Source of the DNA: Stenotrophomonas mori
GTDB taxonomy: Bacteria > Pseudomonadota > Gammaproteobacteria > Xanthomonadales > Xanthomonadaceae
NCBI RefSeq assembly: GCF_023556335.1
Contig: NZ_JAIKTS010000004.1
Coordinates: 6,752-70,751, forward strand
Direction: 5' to 3'
Length of the DNA: 64,000 bases
Shown here piece by piece: positions 28,535 through 37,842 of this stretch (position 1 is the first letter of the stretch; each line of letters starts with the position of its first letter). Both the position numbers and the translations under genes were made by a program. Below the pieces are notes generated by a model. That model was given only the letters and a program-made list of their open reading frames with translations, was not told the origin of the DNA and did not search any database.

Positions 28535-30364
28535 CTACTCCACGGTGACGCTCTTGGCGAGGTTGCGCGGCTTGTCCACGTCGGTGCCGCGCGCCAGCGC
28601 GGTGTGGTAGGCCAGCAACTGCACCGGGAGGGTATGCAGCACCGGGCTGAGGACCCCGGCGTGGCGCGGGGTGCGGATCACGTGCACACCGTCGGAAGCG
28701 CTGAAATTGCTGTCCTGGTCGGCGAACACGAACAGCTCGCCGCCGCGCGCGCGCACCTCCTGCATGTTGGACTTCACCTTCTCCAGCAGGCTGTCGTTGG
28801 GCGCGATCACCACCACCGGCATCTCCGCGTCCACCAGCGCCAGCGGTCCGTGCTTGAGCTCGCCGGCCGGGTAGGCCTCGGCATGGATGTAGGAGATCTC
28901 CTTGAGCTTGAGCGCACCTTCCAGCGCGATCGGGTAATGCAGGCCGCGGCCGAGGAACAGCGCGTTGGACTTGCCCGCGAAGCGCTCGGCCCAGGCCACG
29001 ATCTGCGGTTCCAGGTTGAGCACGTGCTGCACGCTGCCCGGCAGGTGGCGCAGCTGCTCCAGGTAGTCGGCCTCAAGGGCCGCATCGATGCGCCCGTGCA
29101 GCTTGCCCAGCACCACGGTGAGCTGGAACAGCGCGGCCAGCTGGGTGGTGAAGGCCTTGGTCGACGCCACGCCGATCTCGGCGCCGGCACGGGTGTAGCA
29201 GACCAGCTCGCTGGCCCGCGGGATGGCGCTCTCGGGCACGTTGCAGATCGACAGCGTGTGCGCATGGCCCAGCGCTTTGGCGTACTTGAGCGCCTCCATG
29301 GTGTCCAGGGTCTCGCCGGACTGGGAAATGGTGACGATCAGGTGCCTGGGGTTGGCACAGGCCGCGCGGTAGCGGTATTCGCTGGCGATCTCCACGCTGC
29401 ACGGCAGGCCGGCGATGGCCTCGATCCAGTAACGCGCGGTCAGGCCGGCGTAGTAGCTGGTGCCGCAGGCGAGGATCTGCACCCCCTCGATGTCCTTGAG
29501 TACCGCGCCGGCATCGGCGCCGAACAGCGCGGCCGGGAAGCCGCCGGCGTCGATCGCCGCCTCGATGGTGTCGGCGAGCGCGCGCGGCTGCTCGTGGATC
29601 TCCTTCTGCATGAAGTGGCGGTAGGGGCCGAGCTCCAGCGAGGCCAGCGACACGTCGGAGAAACGCACCTCGCGCTCCACCGGCGCATCGTCGGCAGCGA
29701 ACACGCGTACCCCGGCACGGGTCAGCTCGGCGGTATCGCCCTCCTCCAGGAACATCACCCGGCGGGTGGCCTGCAGGATCGCCGAGACGTCCGAAGCGAC
29801 GAAGTTCTCGCCCTCGCCCAGGCCCACCAGCAACGGACAGCCCATGCGCGCGACCACCATGCGCTGCGGCTCGCTGCGGCCGATCACCGCCAGCGCATAG
29901 GCGCCGGTCAGCTCCTTCACCGTGCGCTGCAGCGCGGTCAGCAGATCGCCGCCGCCCTGCAGGTGGTAGTGGATCAGGTGCGCGATGACCTCGGTGTCGG
30001 TCTGCGATTCGAATTCATAACCCAGCGCGAGCAGGCGCTCGCGCTGCTGCTCGTGGTTCTCGATGATGCCGTTGTGCACCAGCGCCACGCCGTGGCTGAC
30101 ATGCGGGTGGGCGTTGGATTCGGTGACGCCGCCGTGGGTGGCCCAGCGGGTATGGCCGATGCCCAGGGTCGCGGCGAAGCCTTCGGTGGCGGCCGCGCCC
30201 TCCATCTCCGCCACGCGGCCGGTGCGGCGCACGCGGCGGATCGCGTCGCCGTCGAGCACCGCGATGCCGGAGGAGTCGTAGCCCCGGTATTCCAGCCGCT
30301 TCAGTCCCTCGATCAGTACCGGTACCACGTCGCGATCCGCGATCGCCCCCACAATGCCGCACAT
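28535..30364 (-). CDS. glmS: Glutamine-fructose-6-phosphate aminotransferase (isomerizing)
   Basis: A 609-residue enzyme, the same length as E. coli GlmS. It makes glucosamine-6-phosphate from fructose-6-phosphate and glutamine. Cys2 (MCGIVGA) is the N-terminal glutaminase nucleophile; the SIS sugar-isomerase domains follow, and the protein ends LAKSVTVE as expected. The start at 30364 is fixed by the required Cys2; a frame from 30394 would destroy it. It normally follows glmU and the atp operon. Here it is on the same strand but separated from glmU by the 16-kb export cluster. Its promoter region overlaps the CGGACA array upstream of that cluster. Confidence 0.97.
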   Translation of the reverse strand: MCGIVGAIADRDVVPVLIEGLKRLEYRGYDSSGIAVLDGDAIRRVRRTGRVAEMEGAAATEGFAATLGIGHTRWATHGGVTESNAHPHVSHGVALVHNGIIENHEQQRERLLALGYEFESQTDTEVIAHLIHYHLQGGGDLLTALQRTVKELTGAYALAVIGRSEPQRMVVARMGCPLLVGLGEGENFVASDVSAILQATRRVMFLEEGDTAELTRAGVRVFAADDAPVEREVRFSDVSLASLELGPYRHFMQKEIHEQPRALADTIEAAIDAGGFPAALFGADAGAVLKDIEGVQILACGTSYYAGLTARYWIEAIAGLPCSVEIASEYRYRAACANPRHLIVTISQSGETLDTMEALKYAKALGHAHTLSICNVPESAIPRASELVCYTRAGAEIGVASTKAFTTQLAALFQLTVVLGKLHGRIDAALEADYLEQLRHLPGSVQHVLNLEPQIVAWAERFAGKSNALFLGRGLHYPIALEGALKLKEISYIHAEAYPAGELKHGPLALVDAEMPVVVIAPNDSLLEKVKSNMQEVRARGGELFVFADQDSNFSASDGVHVIRTPRHAGVLSPVLHTLPVQLLAYHTALARGTDVDKPRNLAKSVTVE

Positions 30365-30387
30365 AGTCCATCCGCCTGGTTCACGAG

Positions 30388-30486
30388 CGGACATTCTAAG
30401 TCAGCCCCTTCGGACAACCGGCGGACAAATCGCGGACACGGCGCCCGCGGACAGTGTCCGCGCCGGTGTCCGCGGACACCCGGACA
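30388..30486. promoter_or_regulatory. Array of CGGACA/TGTCCG half-sites: probable enhancers for the sigma-54 regulator
   Basis: Seven CGGACA (30388, 30411, 30422, 30433, 30448, 30473, 30481) and two TGTCCG (30455, 30467) occur within 99 bases. They build two perfect palindromes: CGCGGACAGTGTCCGCG at 30446-30462 and GGTGTCCGCGGACACC at 30465-30480. The palindromes lie about 65-100 bases upstream of the sigma-54 -12 element, the usual position of activator binding sites. The likely ligand is the response regulator at 43584-44924. The array also lies within 125 bases of the glmS start. Confidence 0.7.
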
Positions 30487-30532
30487 CCCGCGCGCTCGAC
30501 CGCGATGCCTTGTGTTTCAGGCACTTGGAACC

Positions 30533-30549
30533 TGGCACGGGACCTGCTT
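30533..30549 (+). promoter_or_regulatory. Sigma-54 promoter of the ABC export cluster
   Basis: TGGCACGGGACCTGCTT matches the sigma-54 consensus with GG and GC exactly 10 bases apart (-24 TGGCAC, -12 TGCT). Transcription would start near 30558, leaving a leader of about 24 bases before the fusion-protein ATG. A sigma-54 activator is encoded in the same cluster. Confidence 0.75.
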
Positions 30550-30581
30550 AACCGATACCAACTCCGCCAGCGATACCGACG

Positions 30582-31850
30582 ATGATCCGCGACACCTCCG
30601 CTCAGGACCAGACCCTCTCCCGGCAGCCGGGACCGACATGGCGCCGCTGGCTGTGGCCGGCCGTGGCCGTGCTGGCGCTGCTGGCCGGCATCGGCTTCGT
30701 CGCCAAGGGCTGGCTCGGCGGCGCCCGCTCGTTCGACAGCGCGCGGCTGCGGATCGCCACCGTCGGCCGCGGCGACCTGGTGCGCGACATCGCCGCCGAC
30801 GGCCGCGTGATCGCCGCCAACAGCCCGGTGCTGTACGCGATCTCCGCCGGCACCGTGACCCTGAAGGTGGTAGCCGGCGACGTGGTCAAGAAGGACCAGG
30901 AGCTGGCGGTCATCGACAGCCCGGAGCTGCGCAGCAAGCTGGCCCAGGAGCAGGCCACCCTGGCCGGCCTGGAGGCCGAGGCCGGCCGCGCCGCGCTGGA
31001 CGCCACCCTGGCCCGCGCCACCGCCAGCAAGGTCACCGACCAGGCCGCGATCGACCGCCAGGCCGCCGCGCGCGACCTGGAGCGCTACCAGCGCGGCTTC
31101 GACGGCGGCGCGGTGCCGCAGGTCAACCTGGCCAAGGCCCAGGACGACCTGAAGAAGGCCGAGATCACCCTGCAGCACGCCAAGAGCGACGCTGCCCTGC
31201 AGAGCCAGGGCGCCGACCTGGACGCGCGCAACAAGCGCCTGCTGGCCAACCGCCAGCAGGCGGTGGTGGACGAGGTGCAGCGCCAGGTCGACGCGCTGAC
31301 CCTGCGTGCGCCGTTCGACGGCCAGGTCGGCCAGGTGCAGGCGACCCAGCACACCCAGGTCGCCACCAACGCCCCGGTGCTGGGCGTGGTGGACCTGTCG
31401 CGCTTCGAGGTCGAGATCAAGGTTCCGGAAAGCTTCGCCCGCGACCTGGCCATCGGCATGCCGTCCCAGCTCACCAGCGGCTCCGGCCAGCCGTTCCCCG
31501 GCGAGATCTCGGCGGTGTCGCCGGAGGTGGTCAACGGCGAGGTCGTGGCCCGCATCCGCTTCTCCGACAAGCAGCCGGCCGGCCTGCGCCAGAGCCAGCG
31601 CATGAGCGCGCGCATCCTGCTCGACACCCGCAAGGACGTGGTCAAGGTCGAGCGCGGCCCGTTCGTCGAGCAGTCCGGCGGCCGCTATGCCTGGGTGGTC
31701 GCCGGCAGCACCGCCAGCCGCCGCCCGGTGCAGTTCGGCGTCAGCAGCCTGGGCGAGGTCGAGATCGTCTCCGGCCTGCAGCCGGGCGAGAAGGTCGTCG
31801 TCTCCGGCACCGACCTGTTCGGCGATGCCGAACGCGTTTCCATCAACTGA
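30582..31850 (+). CDS. HlyD/MacA-type periplasmic membrane fusion protein
   Basis: A 422-residue adaptor. A cytoplasmic N-terminus is followed by one membrane helix (~24-42), a barrel/lipoyl half-motif, a long alpha-helical hairpin (~115-235, rich in Ala/Gln/Lys and charged heptads), the second lipoyl half (LRAPFDGQVGQVQ) and a C-terminal membrane-proximal domain ending VVVSGTDLFGDAERV. It should link the ABC permeases to an outer-membrane channel such as TolC; no such channel is encoded here. It is the first gene after the sigma-54 promoter. The Met start is followed within 15 bases by nothing better. Confidence 0.9.
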   Translation: MIRDTSAQDQTLSRQPGPTWRRWLWPAVAVLALLAGIGFVAKGWLGGARSFDSARLRIATVGRGDLVRDIAADGRVIAANSPVLYAISAGTVTLKVVAGDVVKKDQELAVIDSPELRSKLAQEQATLAGLEAEAGRAALDATLARATASKVTDQAAIDRQAAARDLERYQRGFDGGAVPQVNLAKAQDDLKKAEITLQHAKSDAALQSQGADLDARNKRLLANRQQAVVDEVQRQVDALTLRAPFDGQVGQVQATQHTQVATNAPVLGVVDLSRFEVEIKVPESFARDLAIGMPSQLTSGSGQPFPGEISAVSPEVVNGEVVARIRFSDKQPAGLRQSQRMSARILLDTRKDVVKVERGPFVEQSGGRYAWVVAGSTASRRPVQFGVSSLGEVEIVSGLQPGEKVVVSGTDLFGDAERVSIN

Positions 31851-31896
31851 TCCCCCGCCGTTTCCGCATCCTCCCTTTCCAGCGCAGGAACTTCCC

Positions 31897-32613
31897 ATGC
31901 TCCAGATGCACTCCGTCTCCAAGGTCTTCCGCACCGAACAGGTCGAAACCCACGCCTTGCGCTCGCTCGACCTGCACGTGCGCGAAGGCGAGTTCGTCGC
32001 CGTCACCGGCCCGTCCGGCTCGGGCAAGACCACCTTCCTCAACATCGCCGGCCTGCTGGAGACCTTCACCAGCGGCCAGTACCTGCTCGACGGCCAGGAC
32101 GTCAGCCACCTGGGCGACGACGCCCGGTCGCGCCTGCGCAACCAGAAGATCGGCTTCATCTTCCAGGGCTTCAACCTGATTCCCGACCTGAACCTGTTCG
32201 ACAACGTCGACGTGCCGCTGCGCTACCGCGGCATGCCCGCCGCCGAGCGCCGCGAGCGCATCGAGAAGGCGCTGGGCAGCGTCGGCCTGGGCTCGCGCAT
32301 GAAGCATTACCCGGCCGAGCTGTCCGGCGGCCAGCAGCAGCGCGCCGCCATCGCCCGCGCCCTGGCCGGCAGCCCGCGCCTGCTGCTGGCCGACGAACCG
32401 ACCGGCAACCTGGACACGCAGATGGCGCGCGGCGTCATGGAACTGCTGGAGGAGATCAACTCCCAGGGCACCACCATCGTCATGGTGACCCACGATCCGG
32501 AACTGGCCGCACGCGCGCAGCGCAACGTGCACATCGTCGATGGCCAGGCCACCGACCTGCTGCGCGAGCCGACGCTCGCCCACGCCGACACCGGAACGAC
32601 CGCCCAGGGCTGA
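31897..32613 (+). CDS. LolD/MacB-type ABC transporter ATPase
   Basis: A 238-residue ATPase with Walker A GPSGSGKTT, signature LSGGQQQRAAIARAL and Walker B LLLADEPTGNLD, followed by the H-loop VTHD. It belongs to the LolD/MacB group that drives FtsX-type permeases by mechanotransmission, not by channel transport. It is the only ATPase in the cluster and therefore may serve all eight permeases. AGGA precedes the ATG. It lies 46 bases after the fusion protein gene. Confidence 0.95.
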   Translation: MLQMHSVSKVFRTEQVETHALRSLDLHVREGEFVAVTGPSGSGKTTFLNIAGLLETFTSGQYLLDGQDVSHLGDDARSRLRNQKIGFIFQGFNLIPDLNLFDNVDVPLRYRGMPAAERRERIEKALGSVGLGSRMKHYPAELSGGQQQRAAIARALAGSPRLLLADEPTGNLDTQMARGVMELLEEINSQGTTIVMVTHDPELAARAQRNVHIVDGQATDLLREPTLAHADTGTTAQG

Positions 32614-32622
32614 GGACCGGAC

Positions 32623-33954
32623 ATGTTGCCGTTGCTTCCCTACTACCTGCGGCAGGGCCTGCGCAGCCTGCGGCGCACGCCGGTGCTGACCGGGCTGATG
32701 GTGCTGTCCATCGCCATGGGCATCGGCGCGGCGATGACCACCCTGACCGTGCGCCACCTGCTGTCCGGCGATCCCCTGCCCGGCCGCAGCCAGCAGCTGT
32801 ACTACCCGCAGCTGGATGCGATGCCGGGCACGGAGCCGCGCCGCAATCCGCCGGACATGCTCGACTACGGCTCGGCCGTGGACCTGTGGCGCGCCGCCAG
32901 GGCCGACCGCCAGGCCCTGGTGGTGGACAGCCCGGTGAAGCTGCAGGCGCCGGACAGCGGCACCCCGGCCAGCATGGCCACGATGCTCTCCACCACCGCC
33001 GACTTCTTCCCCATGTTCCAGGTCCCGCTGGCCTGGGGCCGCGGCTGGACGGCCGAGGACGACGAGCGTCGGGCACGGGTGGCGGTGATCTCCTGGGACC
33101 TCAACCAGCACCTGTACGGCGGCCAGGACAGCACCGGCAGGCTGCTGCGCATCCGCGGCAGCGATGTGCGCATCGTCGGCGTACTGGCGCCGTGGCGGCC
33201 CTCGCCGCAGTTCTACACCGTCGCCGGCGGCCGCTTCGCGCAGGGCGACACCGCCTCCTATTACGCCAAGCCCGAAGACGTGATGGTGCCGTTCTTCACC
33301 GGCCTGCAGATCAACGCCGGCAACTTCCGCCAGTTCACCTGCTGGGGCCTGCCCGAGCGCCCCGGCTACCTGGAGAACGCACCGTGCGTCTGGCTGCAGC
33401 TGTGGGTACAGCTGGACAGCGGCGCCAAGGCGGCCGCCTACCGCCGCTTCATGGACGGCTACGTGCAGCAGCAGCATGCCCTGGGCCGCATCCGCCAGAC
33501 CGGCAACGTCCGCCTGCCCGGCCTGATGGAGTGGCTGGACTACAACGGCGCGGTGCCGCGCGATGCGCGCCTGCAGTCGTGGCTGGCGCTGGCCTTCCTC
33601 GGCATCTGCCTGTTCAACACCGTCGGCCTGCTGCTGGCCAAGTTCCTGCGCCGCAGCGGCGAGATCGGCGTGCTGCGCGCACTGGGCGCCACCCGCGCGA
33701 TGGTCTTCATGCAATGCCTGGTCGAGGCCGCGCTGATCGGCCTGGCCGGTGGCCTGGCCGGCCTGGGCTTGACCCTGCTGGGCCTGTGGAACGTGCGCCA
33801 GCAACCGCTGGAGTACGCCGACATGGTGCACCTGGACCTGCCGATGCTCACCCTCACCTTCGCCCTGGCCGTGACCGCCACGCTGGCCGCCGGCCTGCTG
33901 CCCGCGCTGCGCGCGAGCCGGATCGACCCCGCCCTGCAGATCAAGTCGCTATGA
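32623..33954 (+). CDS. FtsX/MacB-type permease, type A copy 1
   Basis: A 443-residue permease with one N-terminal helix, a large MacB-PCD-type periplasmic domain, and three C-terminal helices. The coupling segment LLAKFLRRSGEIGVLRALGA touches the ATPase in this family. Two cysteines in the periplasmic domain (FTCWGL and APCVWLQ) are kept in all four type A copies. It ends ALQIKSL. Its stop overlaps the next start (ATGA), pairing it with B1. Role inferred: half of a heterodimeric permease. Confidence 0.9.
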   Translation: MLPLLPYYLRQGLRSLRRTPVLTGLMVLSIAMGIGAAMTTLTVRHLLSGDPLPGRSQQLYYPQLDAMPGTEPRRNPPDMLDYGSAVDLWRAARADRQALVVDSPVKLQAPDSGTPASMATMLSTTADFFPMFQVPLAWGRGWTAEDDERRARVAVISWDLNQHLYGGQDSTGRLLRIRGSDVRIVGVLAPWRPSPQFYTVAGGRFAQGDTASYYAKPEDVMVPFFTGLQINAGNFRQFTCWGLPERPGYLENAPCVWLQLWVQLDSGAKAAAYRRFMDGYVQQQHALGRIRQTGNVRLPGLMEWLDYNGAVPRDARLQSWLALAFLGICLFNTVGLLLAKFLRRSGEIGVLRALGATRAMVFMQCLVEAALIGLAGGLAGLGLTLLGLWNVRQQPLEYADMVHLDLPMLTLTFALAVTATLAAGLLPALRASRIDPALQIKSL

Positions 33955-35180
33955 GCCCGATCATGGACATCAAGCCGATCCTGGCGACCCTGACGCGGCA
34001 CCGCGTCTCGGCGCTGCTGATCACCCTGGAGATCGCCCTGGCCTGCGCGGTGCTGTGCAACGCGCTGTTCATGGCCGCCGCGCGCATCGACCTGGTGGGG
34101 CTGGACAGCGGTGTCGACGAAGCCTCGCTGGCCACGCTGACACTGAAGGACTGTGACGGCTGCAACGCGGCCGACATCAACGGCCGCTGGCTGGAGCTGC
34201 TGCGCCGGCAGCCCGGCGTACAGGCCGCCGGGGTGGTCAACAGCCTGCCGTTCGCGCAGCGCGCGGGCGTGGCCGGCATCACCCTGGACCCGGAGGGCAA
34301 GCACTTCGGTGGCGTGCCGCACTTCTACATGGTCGACCCGGGCGCGCTCCAGGCGCTGGCACTGGCACCGGTGCGGGGACGCGCGTTCACCGCCGCCGAC
34401 CACCAGCCCATCGGCAATTTCCTGCCGGCCAACGCGCAGGTGTGGATCACCCGCGACTTCGCCGAACACCTGTGGCCCGGGGAGGATCCGCTCGGCAAGC
34501 CGTTCTGGATGGCCGATTCGCACTTCAGCGTGGCCGGCATTGTCGACCACTTCGCCGTGCCCAACCCGGGACGCAACGAGGGCGGAACCGCCGCGACGCA
34601 GTGGTCGGTGATCGTGCCGGTCACCACCGACGCGCAGAGTGGCACCTATGTGGTGCGCGCCGACCCGCGCGACCTGCCCGGCATCCTCCGCACCGCGGTG
34701 GCGGCGGCGCCGGCGCTGGTCCCCGAGGCGCTCCTCGACCATGAATACAGCCGCACCCTGGCCGACCTGCGGCAGCGCTACTTCACGCAGGACCGCGCCA
34801 TGACCCGGCTGTTGCTGGGCGTCTGCCTGGCGATGCTGCTGGTGACCGCGCTGGGCATCGTCGGCCTGGCCAGCTTCTGGGTGCAGCAGCGCACCAAGCA
34901 GATCGGCATCCGCCGCGCGCTGGGCGCCACGCGCCGCCAGGTCCTGCGCTATTTCCAGACCGAGAACCTGCTGCTCAGCGGCGCCGGCATCGTACTCGGC
35001 ATGCTGCTGGCCTACGGCGGCAACCAGGCGCTGATGCACTACTTCGAGACCGCGCGGCTGCCGCTGCTCTACCTGCCCTTCGGCGCGCTGGCCCTGTTCG
35101 CGCTGGGCCAGGCCGCCGTCATCGGTCCGGCGATGCGCGCCGCCGCCGTTCCGCCCATCGTCGCCACCCGCAGCGCCTGA
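33951..35180 (+). CDS. FtsX/MacB-type permease, type B copy 1
   Basis: A 409-residue permease with the same 1+3 helix layout but a distinct N-terminus (MDIKPILATLTRHR) and end (VATRSA), the marks of type B. The coupling segment is FWVQQRTKQIGIRRALGATR. It has an additional Cys pair (DCDGC, ~63-66) absent from B2-B4. The ATGA overlap with A1 is used as the start; MDIKPIL at 33963 is a possible alternative. Positions ~34841-34970 are nearly identical to the same part of B2. Confidence 0.88.
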   Translation: MSPIMDIKPILATLTRHRVSALLITLEIALACAVLCNALFMAAARIDLVGLDSGVDEASLATLTLKDCDGCNAADINGRWLELLRRQPGVQAAGVVNSLPFAQRAGVAGITLDPEGKHFGGVPHFYMVDPGALQALALAPVRGRAFTAADHQPIGNFLPANAQVWITRDFAEHLWPGEDPLGKPFWMADSHFSVAGIVDHFAVPNPGRNEGGTAATQWSVIVPVTTDAQSGTYVVRADPRDLPGILRTAVAAAPALVPEALLDHEYSRTLADLRQRYFTQDRAMTRLLLGVCLAMLLVTALGIVGLASFWVQQRTKQIGIRRALGATRRQVLRYFQTENLLLSGAGIVLGMLLAYGGNQALMHYFETARLPLLYLPFGALALFALGQAAVIGPAMRAAAVPPIVATRSA

Positions 35181-35198
35181 GCCGCGCAAGGAAACCGC

Positions 35199-36506
35199 AT
35201 GTTCGCCTACTACTTCAAACTCGCGCTGCGCAGCTTCCGCCGCAACAAGGTGCTCACCGCGCTGATGGTGCTGGCCATCGCGCTGGGCATCGGTGCGGCG
35301 ATGACCACCCTGACCGTGTTCAAGGTGCTCTCCGGCGACCCCATCCCGCACAAGAGCGCACGCCTGTTCTACGTGCAGCTTGATCCCTACACCCGCGAGG
35401 GCTACAAGCCCGGCGAGGACCCGGACTGGCAATTGACCCGCTTCGATGCCGAGGAGCTGCTGCGGCAGAAGAAGGCGCCGCGGCAGGCGATGATGACCGG
35501 CGGCGGCGGCATCGTCGATCCGCGGGTGGGCACGCTCAAGCCCTTCAGCGTCGGCATGCGCTACACCTCGGCGGACTTCTTCCCCATGTTCGACACCCCG
35601 TTCCTGTATGGCCGGGGCTGGAGCGGCACCGAGGACGACGGCCGCGCCCGGGTGGCGGTGATCGGACGCAACCTCAACGAGAAACTGTTCGATGGCGCCG
35701 ACAGCGTCGGCCGCGAAGTGCTGGTCGAGGGCCACCCCCTGCGCATCGTCGGCGTGCTCGACGAGTGGCAGCCGCAGCCGCTGTTCTACGATCCGTTCGC
35801 GGGCAATTCCTACGACCGCCAGGAAGAGGTGTTCGTGCCGTTCTCCACCTCGCGCGACCTGGAGCTGGGCCGCAGCGGCAACATGAACTGCTTCGGCCGC
35901 GAGATCGTCAACGACGCGACCGCGCTGAATGTCCCCTGCGCCTGGATCCAGTACTGGGTGGAACTGGACGCGGCCGGCGACGCGCCCGCGTTCAAGGCCT
36001 ACCTGGACAACTACTCCGACCAGCAGCGGGCCGCGGGCCGCTTCGAGCGCCCGGCCAATACCCGCCTGCGCAGCGTCATGCAGTGGCTGGACTACACCGA
36101 AGTGGTGCCGGGCGACGTGCGCCTGCAGATGTGGCTGGCCTTCGGCTTCCTGCTGGTGTGCCTGGTCAACACCGTCGGCCTGCTGCTGGCCAAGTTCCTG
36201 CGCCGCAGCGGCGAGATCGGCGTACGCCGCGCGCTCGGCGCCAGCCGCGGCGAGATCTTCCGGCAATGCCTGGTCGAGGCCGGCACGATCGGCCTGGGCG
36301 GCGGCCTGCTCGGCCTGCTGCTGGCGCTGGGAGGACTGTGGGCGGTCCGCCAGCGCCCGGCCGAGTATGCCGCGCTGGCGCACCTGGACGGCTCGATGCT
36401 GCTGCTGACCTTCGTACTGGCCGTCGCTGCCAGCCTGCTGGCCGGCATGCTGCCGGCCTGGCGGGCGATGCAGGTCGCCCCCGCGCTGCAGCTCAAGAGC
36501 CAGTAG
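35199..36506 (+). CDS. FtsX/MacB-type permease, type A copy 2
   Basis: A 435-residue type A permease (N-terminal FKLALRSFRRNKVLTALMVL; end ALQLKSQ). The coupling segment LLAKFLRRSGEIGVRRALGA follows a DNA stretch nearly identical to A1. The periplasmic cysteines are in MNCFG and VPCAWIQYW. Paired with B2, from which it is separated by a 91-base gap holding a terminator-like hairpin. Role as for the other type A copies. Confidence 0.9.
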   Translation: MFAYYFKLALRSFRRNKVLTALMVLAIALGIGAAMTTLTVFKVLSGDPIPHKSARLFYVQLDPYTREGYKPGEDPDWQLTRFDAEELLRQKKAPRQAMMTGGGGIVDPRVGTLKPFSVGMRYTSADFFPMFDTPFLYGRGWSGTEDDGRARVAVIGRNLNEKLFDGADSVGREVLVEGHPLRIVGVLDEWQPQPLFYDPFAGNSYDRQEEVFVPFSTSRDLELGRSGNMNCFGREIVNDATALNVPCAWIQYWVELDAAGDAPAFKAYLDNYSDQQRAAGRFERPANTRLRSVMQWLDYTEVVPGDVRLQMWLAFGFLLVCLVNTVGLLLAKFLRRSGEIGVRRALGASRGEIFRQCLVEAGTIGLGGGLLGLLLALGGLWAVRQRPAEYAALAHLDGSMLLLTFVLAVAASLLAGMLPAWRAMQVAPALQLKSQ

Positions 36507-36520
36507 CCCGGCACCGCCTG

Positions 36521-36580
36521 GAGGAGGGGAGGTGGGCGCGGCCCGGCTCTCTCCGTCCACGTTCCCTCCTCTTCTTTTTC
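36521..36580 (+). terminator. Possible intra-operon attenuator between A2 and B2
   Basis: GAGGAGGG (36521-36528) can pair with CCCTCCTC (36564-36571), which is directly followed by TTCTTTTTC. The 35-base loop is long but GC-rich and can fold further. This would limit transcription into the downstream permeases. Weak by loop length; no other gap in the cluster has such a T-run. Confidence 0.4.
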
Positions 36581-36597
36581 CGCTTCCGGAGCCCCGC

Positions 36598-37821
36598 ATG
36601 GAAATCCGCCCCATCCTCTCCACCCTGGCGCGCCACCGGACCGCGGCGGCGCTGATCGTGCTGGAGATCGCCCTGAGCTGCGCGATCATCTGCAACGCGC
36701 TGTTCATCGTCACCCAGCGCATGGAGACCCTGAACCTGGCCAGCGGCCTGGACGAGGACCGGCTGATCGAGATCGGGCTCAGCGGCATCGGCCAGCAGAC
36801 CGATGCCGACGCCCGCACCGCCGAGGACCTGGCCGCGCTGCGCGCCATCGCCGGCGTCGAGCGCGTGGTCGTGAGCAACCAGCTGCCGTTCCAGAACGGC
36901 AGCTGGAACACCTCGCTCGCGCTCTCCCCCGAACAGGAGGTGCCCACGCTCAACGCCGCCCAGTACATGGTCAGCGAGGGCACCCTGGCGGCCATGGGCC
37001 TGACGCTGGTCGCCGGCCGCGACTTCGCCGCCGACGAGTACCGCAGCAGCGACGTGCTGAGCAAGGTCGAGGAGATGGCCTCGCTGCGTTCGGCGATCAT
37101 CGTCAGCAAGGCTGTGGCCGACAAGCTGTTCCCGGACGGCGACGCCATCGGCAAGACCGTCTACATGGCCAACATCCCGCTGACCATCGTCGGTGTGGTC
37201 GACACCCTGCTGCGTCCGAACATGATGAGCAGCAACCGCACCCATTCGGTGGTGTTCCCGATCCGCATGAACTTCGCCAACGGCGGCCGCTACCTGATTC
37301 GGGTCACCGATCCGGCGCGCCGCGCCGAGGTGCTGGAACAGGCGCTGGCGACGCTGGACAAGAACGACCCCAACCGCCTGGTCTGGCGCAAGCTGACCTA
37401 CACGGAAGGCCGCGCCAAGTACTTCGCCAACGACCGCGACATGATCGGGCTGCTGCTGATCGTCAGCGGGCTGCTGCTGCTGGTGACCGCGCTGGGCATC
37501 GTCGGCCTGGCCAGCTTCTGGGTGCAGCAACGCACCAAGCAGATCGGCATCCGCCGTGCACTGGGCGCCACGCGGGGCCAGATCCTGCGCTACTTCCAGA
37601 CCGAGAACTTCCTGTTGGCGGGCATCGGCATCGTCATCGGCATGCTGCTGGCCTACCTGCTCAACCAGTGGCTGATGGGCCGCTACGAGCTGCCGCGCCT
37701 GCCGCTGCCGTACCTGCCGGTGGGTGCGCTGGTGCTGTGGCTGCTCGGCCAGCTCGCCGTGTTCGGGCCGGCAAGGCGCGCGGCGGCGATCCCGCCGGCG
37801 GTCGCCACCCGCAGCACCTGA
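36598..37821 (+). CDS. FtsX/MacB-type permease, type B copy 2
   Basis: A 407-residue type B permease starting MEIRPILSTLARHR and ending VATRST, with coupling segment FWVQQRTKQIGIRRALGATR. The start at 36598 aligns with the B3 and B1 N-termini. Its periplasmic domain differs widely from B1 and B3 while the membrane and coupling parts are conserved, as expected if paralogues share one ATPase but bind different cargo. No extra cysteine pair. Confidence 0.9.
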   Translation: MEIRPILSTLARHRTAAALIVLEIALSCAIICNALFIVTQRMETLNLASGLDEDRLIEIGLSGIGQQTDADARTAEDLAALRAIAGVERVVVSNQLPFQNGSWNTSLALSPEQEVPTLNAAQYMVSEGTLAAMGLTLVAGRDFAADEYRSSDVLSKVEEMASLRSAIIVSKAVADKLFPDGDAIGKTVYMANIPLTIVGVVDTLLRPNMMSSNRTHSVVFPIRMNFANGGRYLIRVTDPARRAEVLEQALATLDKNDPNRLVWRKLTYTEGRAKYFANDRDMIGLLLIVSGLLLLVTALGIVGLASFWVQQRTKQIGIRRALGATRGQILRYFQTENFLLAGIGIVIGMLLAYLLNQWLMGRYELPRLPLPYLPVGALVLWLLGQLAVFGPARRAAAIPPAVATRST

Positions 37822-37842
37822 TCCGCTCCGGAGAGAAACGGG

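Noticed and set aside
30365..30581. glmS ribozyme or riboswitch upstream of glmS
   Set aside because: The glmS ribozyme is known mainly from Gram-positive bacteria, and no such fold is apparent; the region is explained by the CGGACA array and sigma-54 promoter of the divergent cluster.
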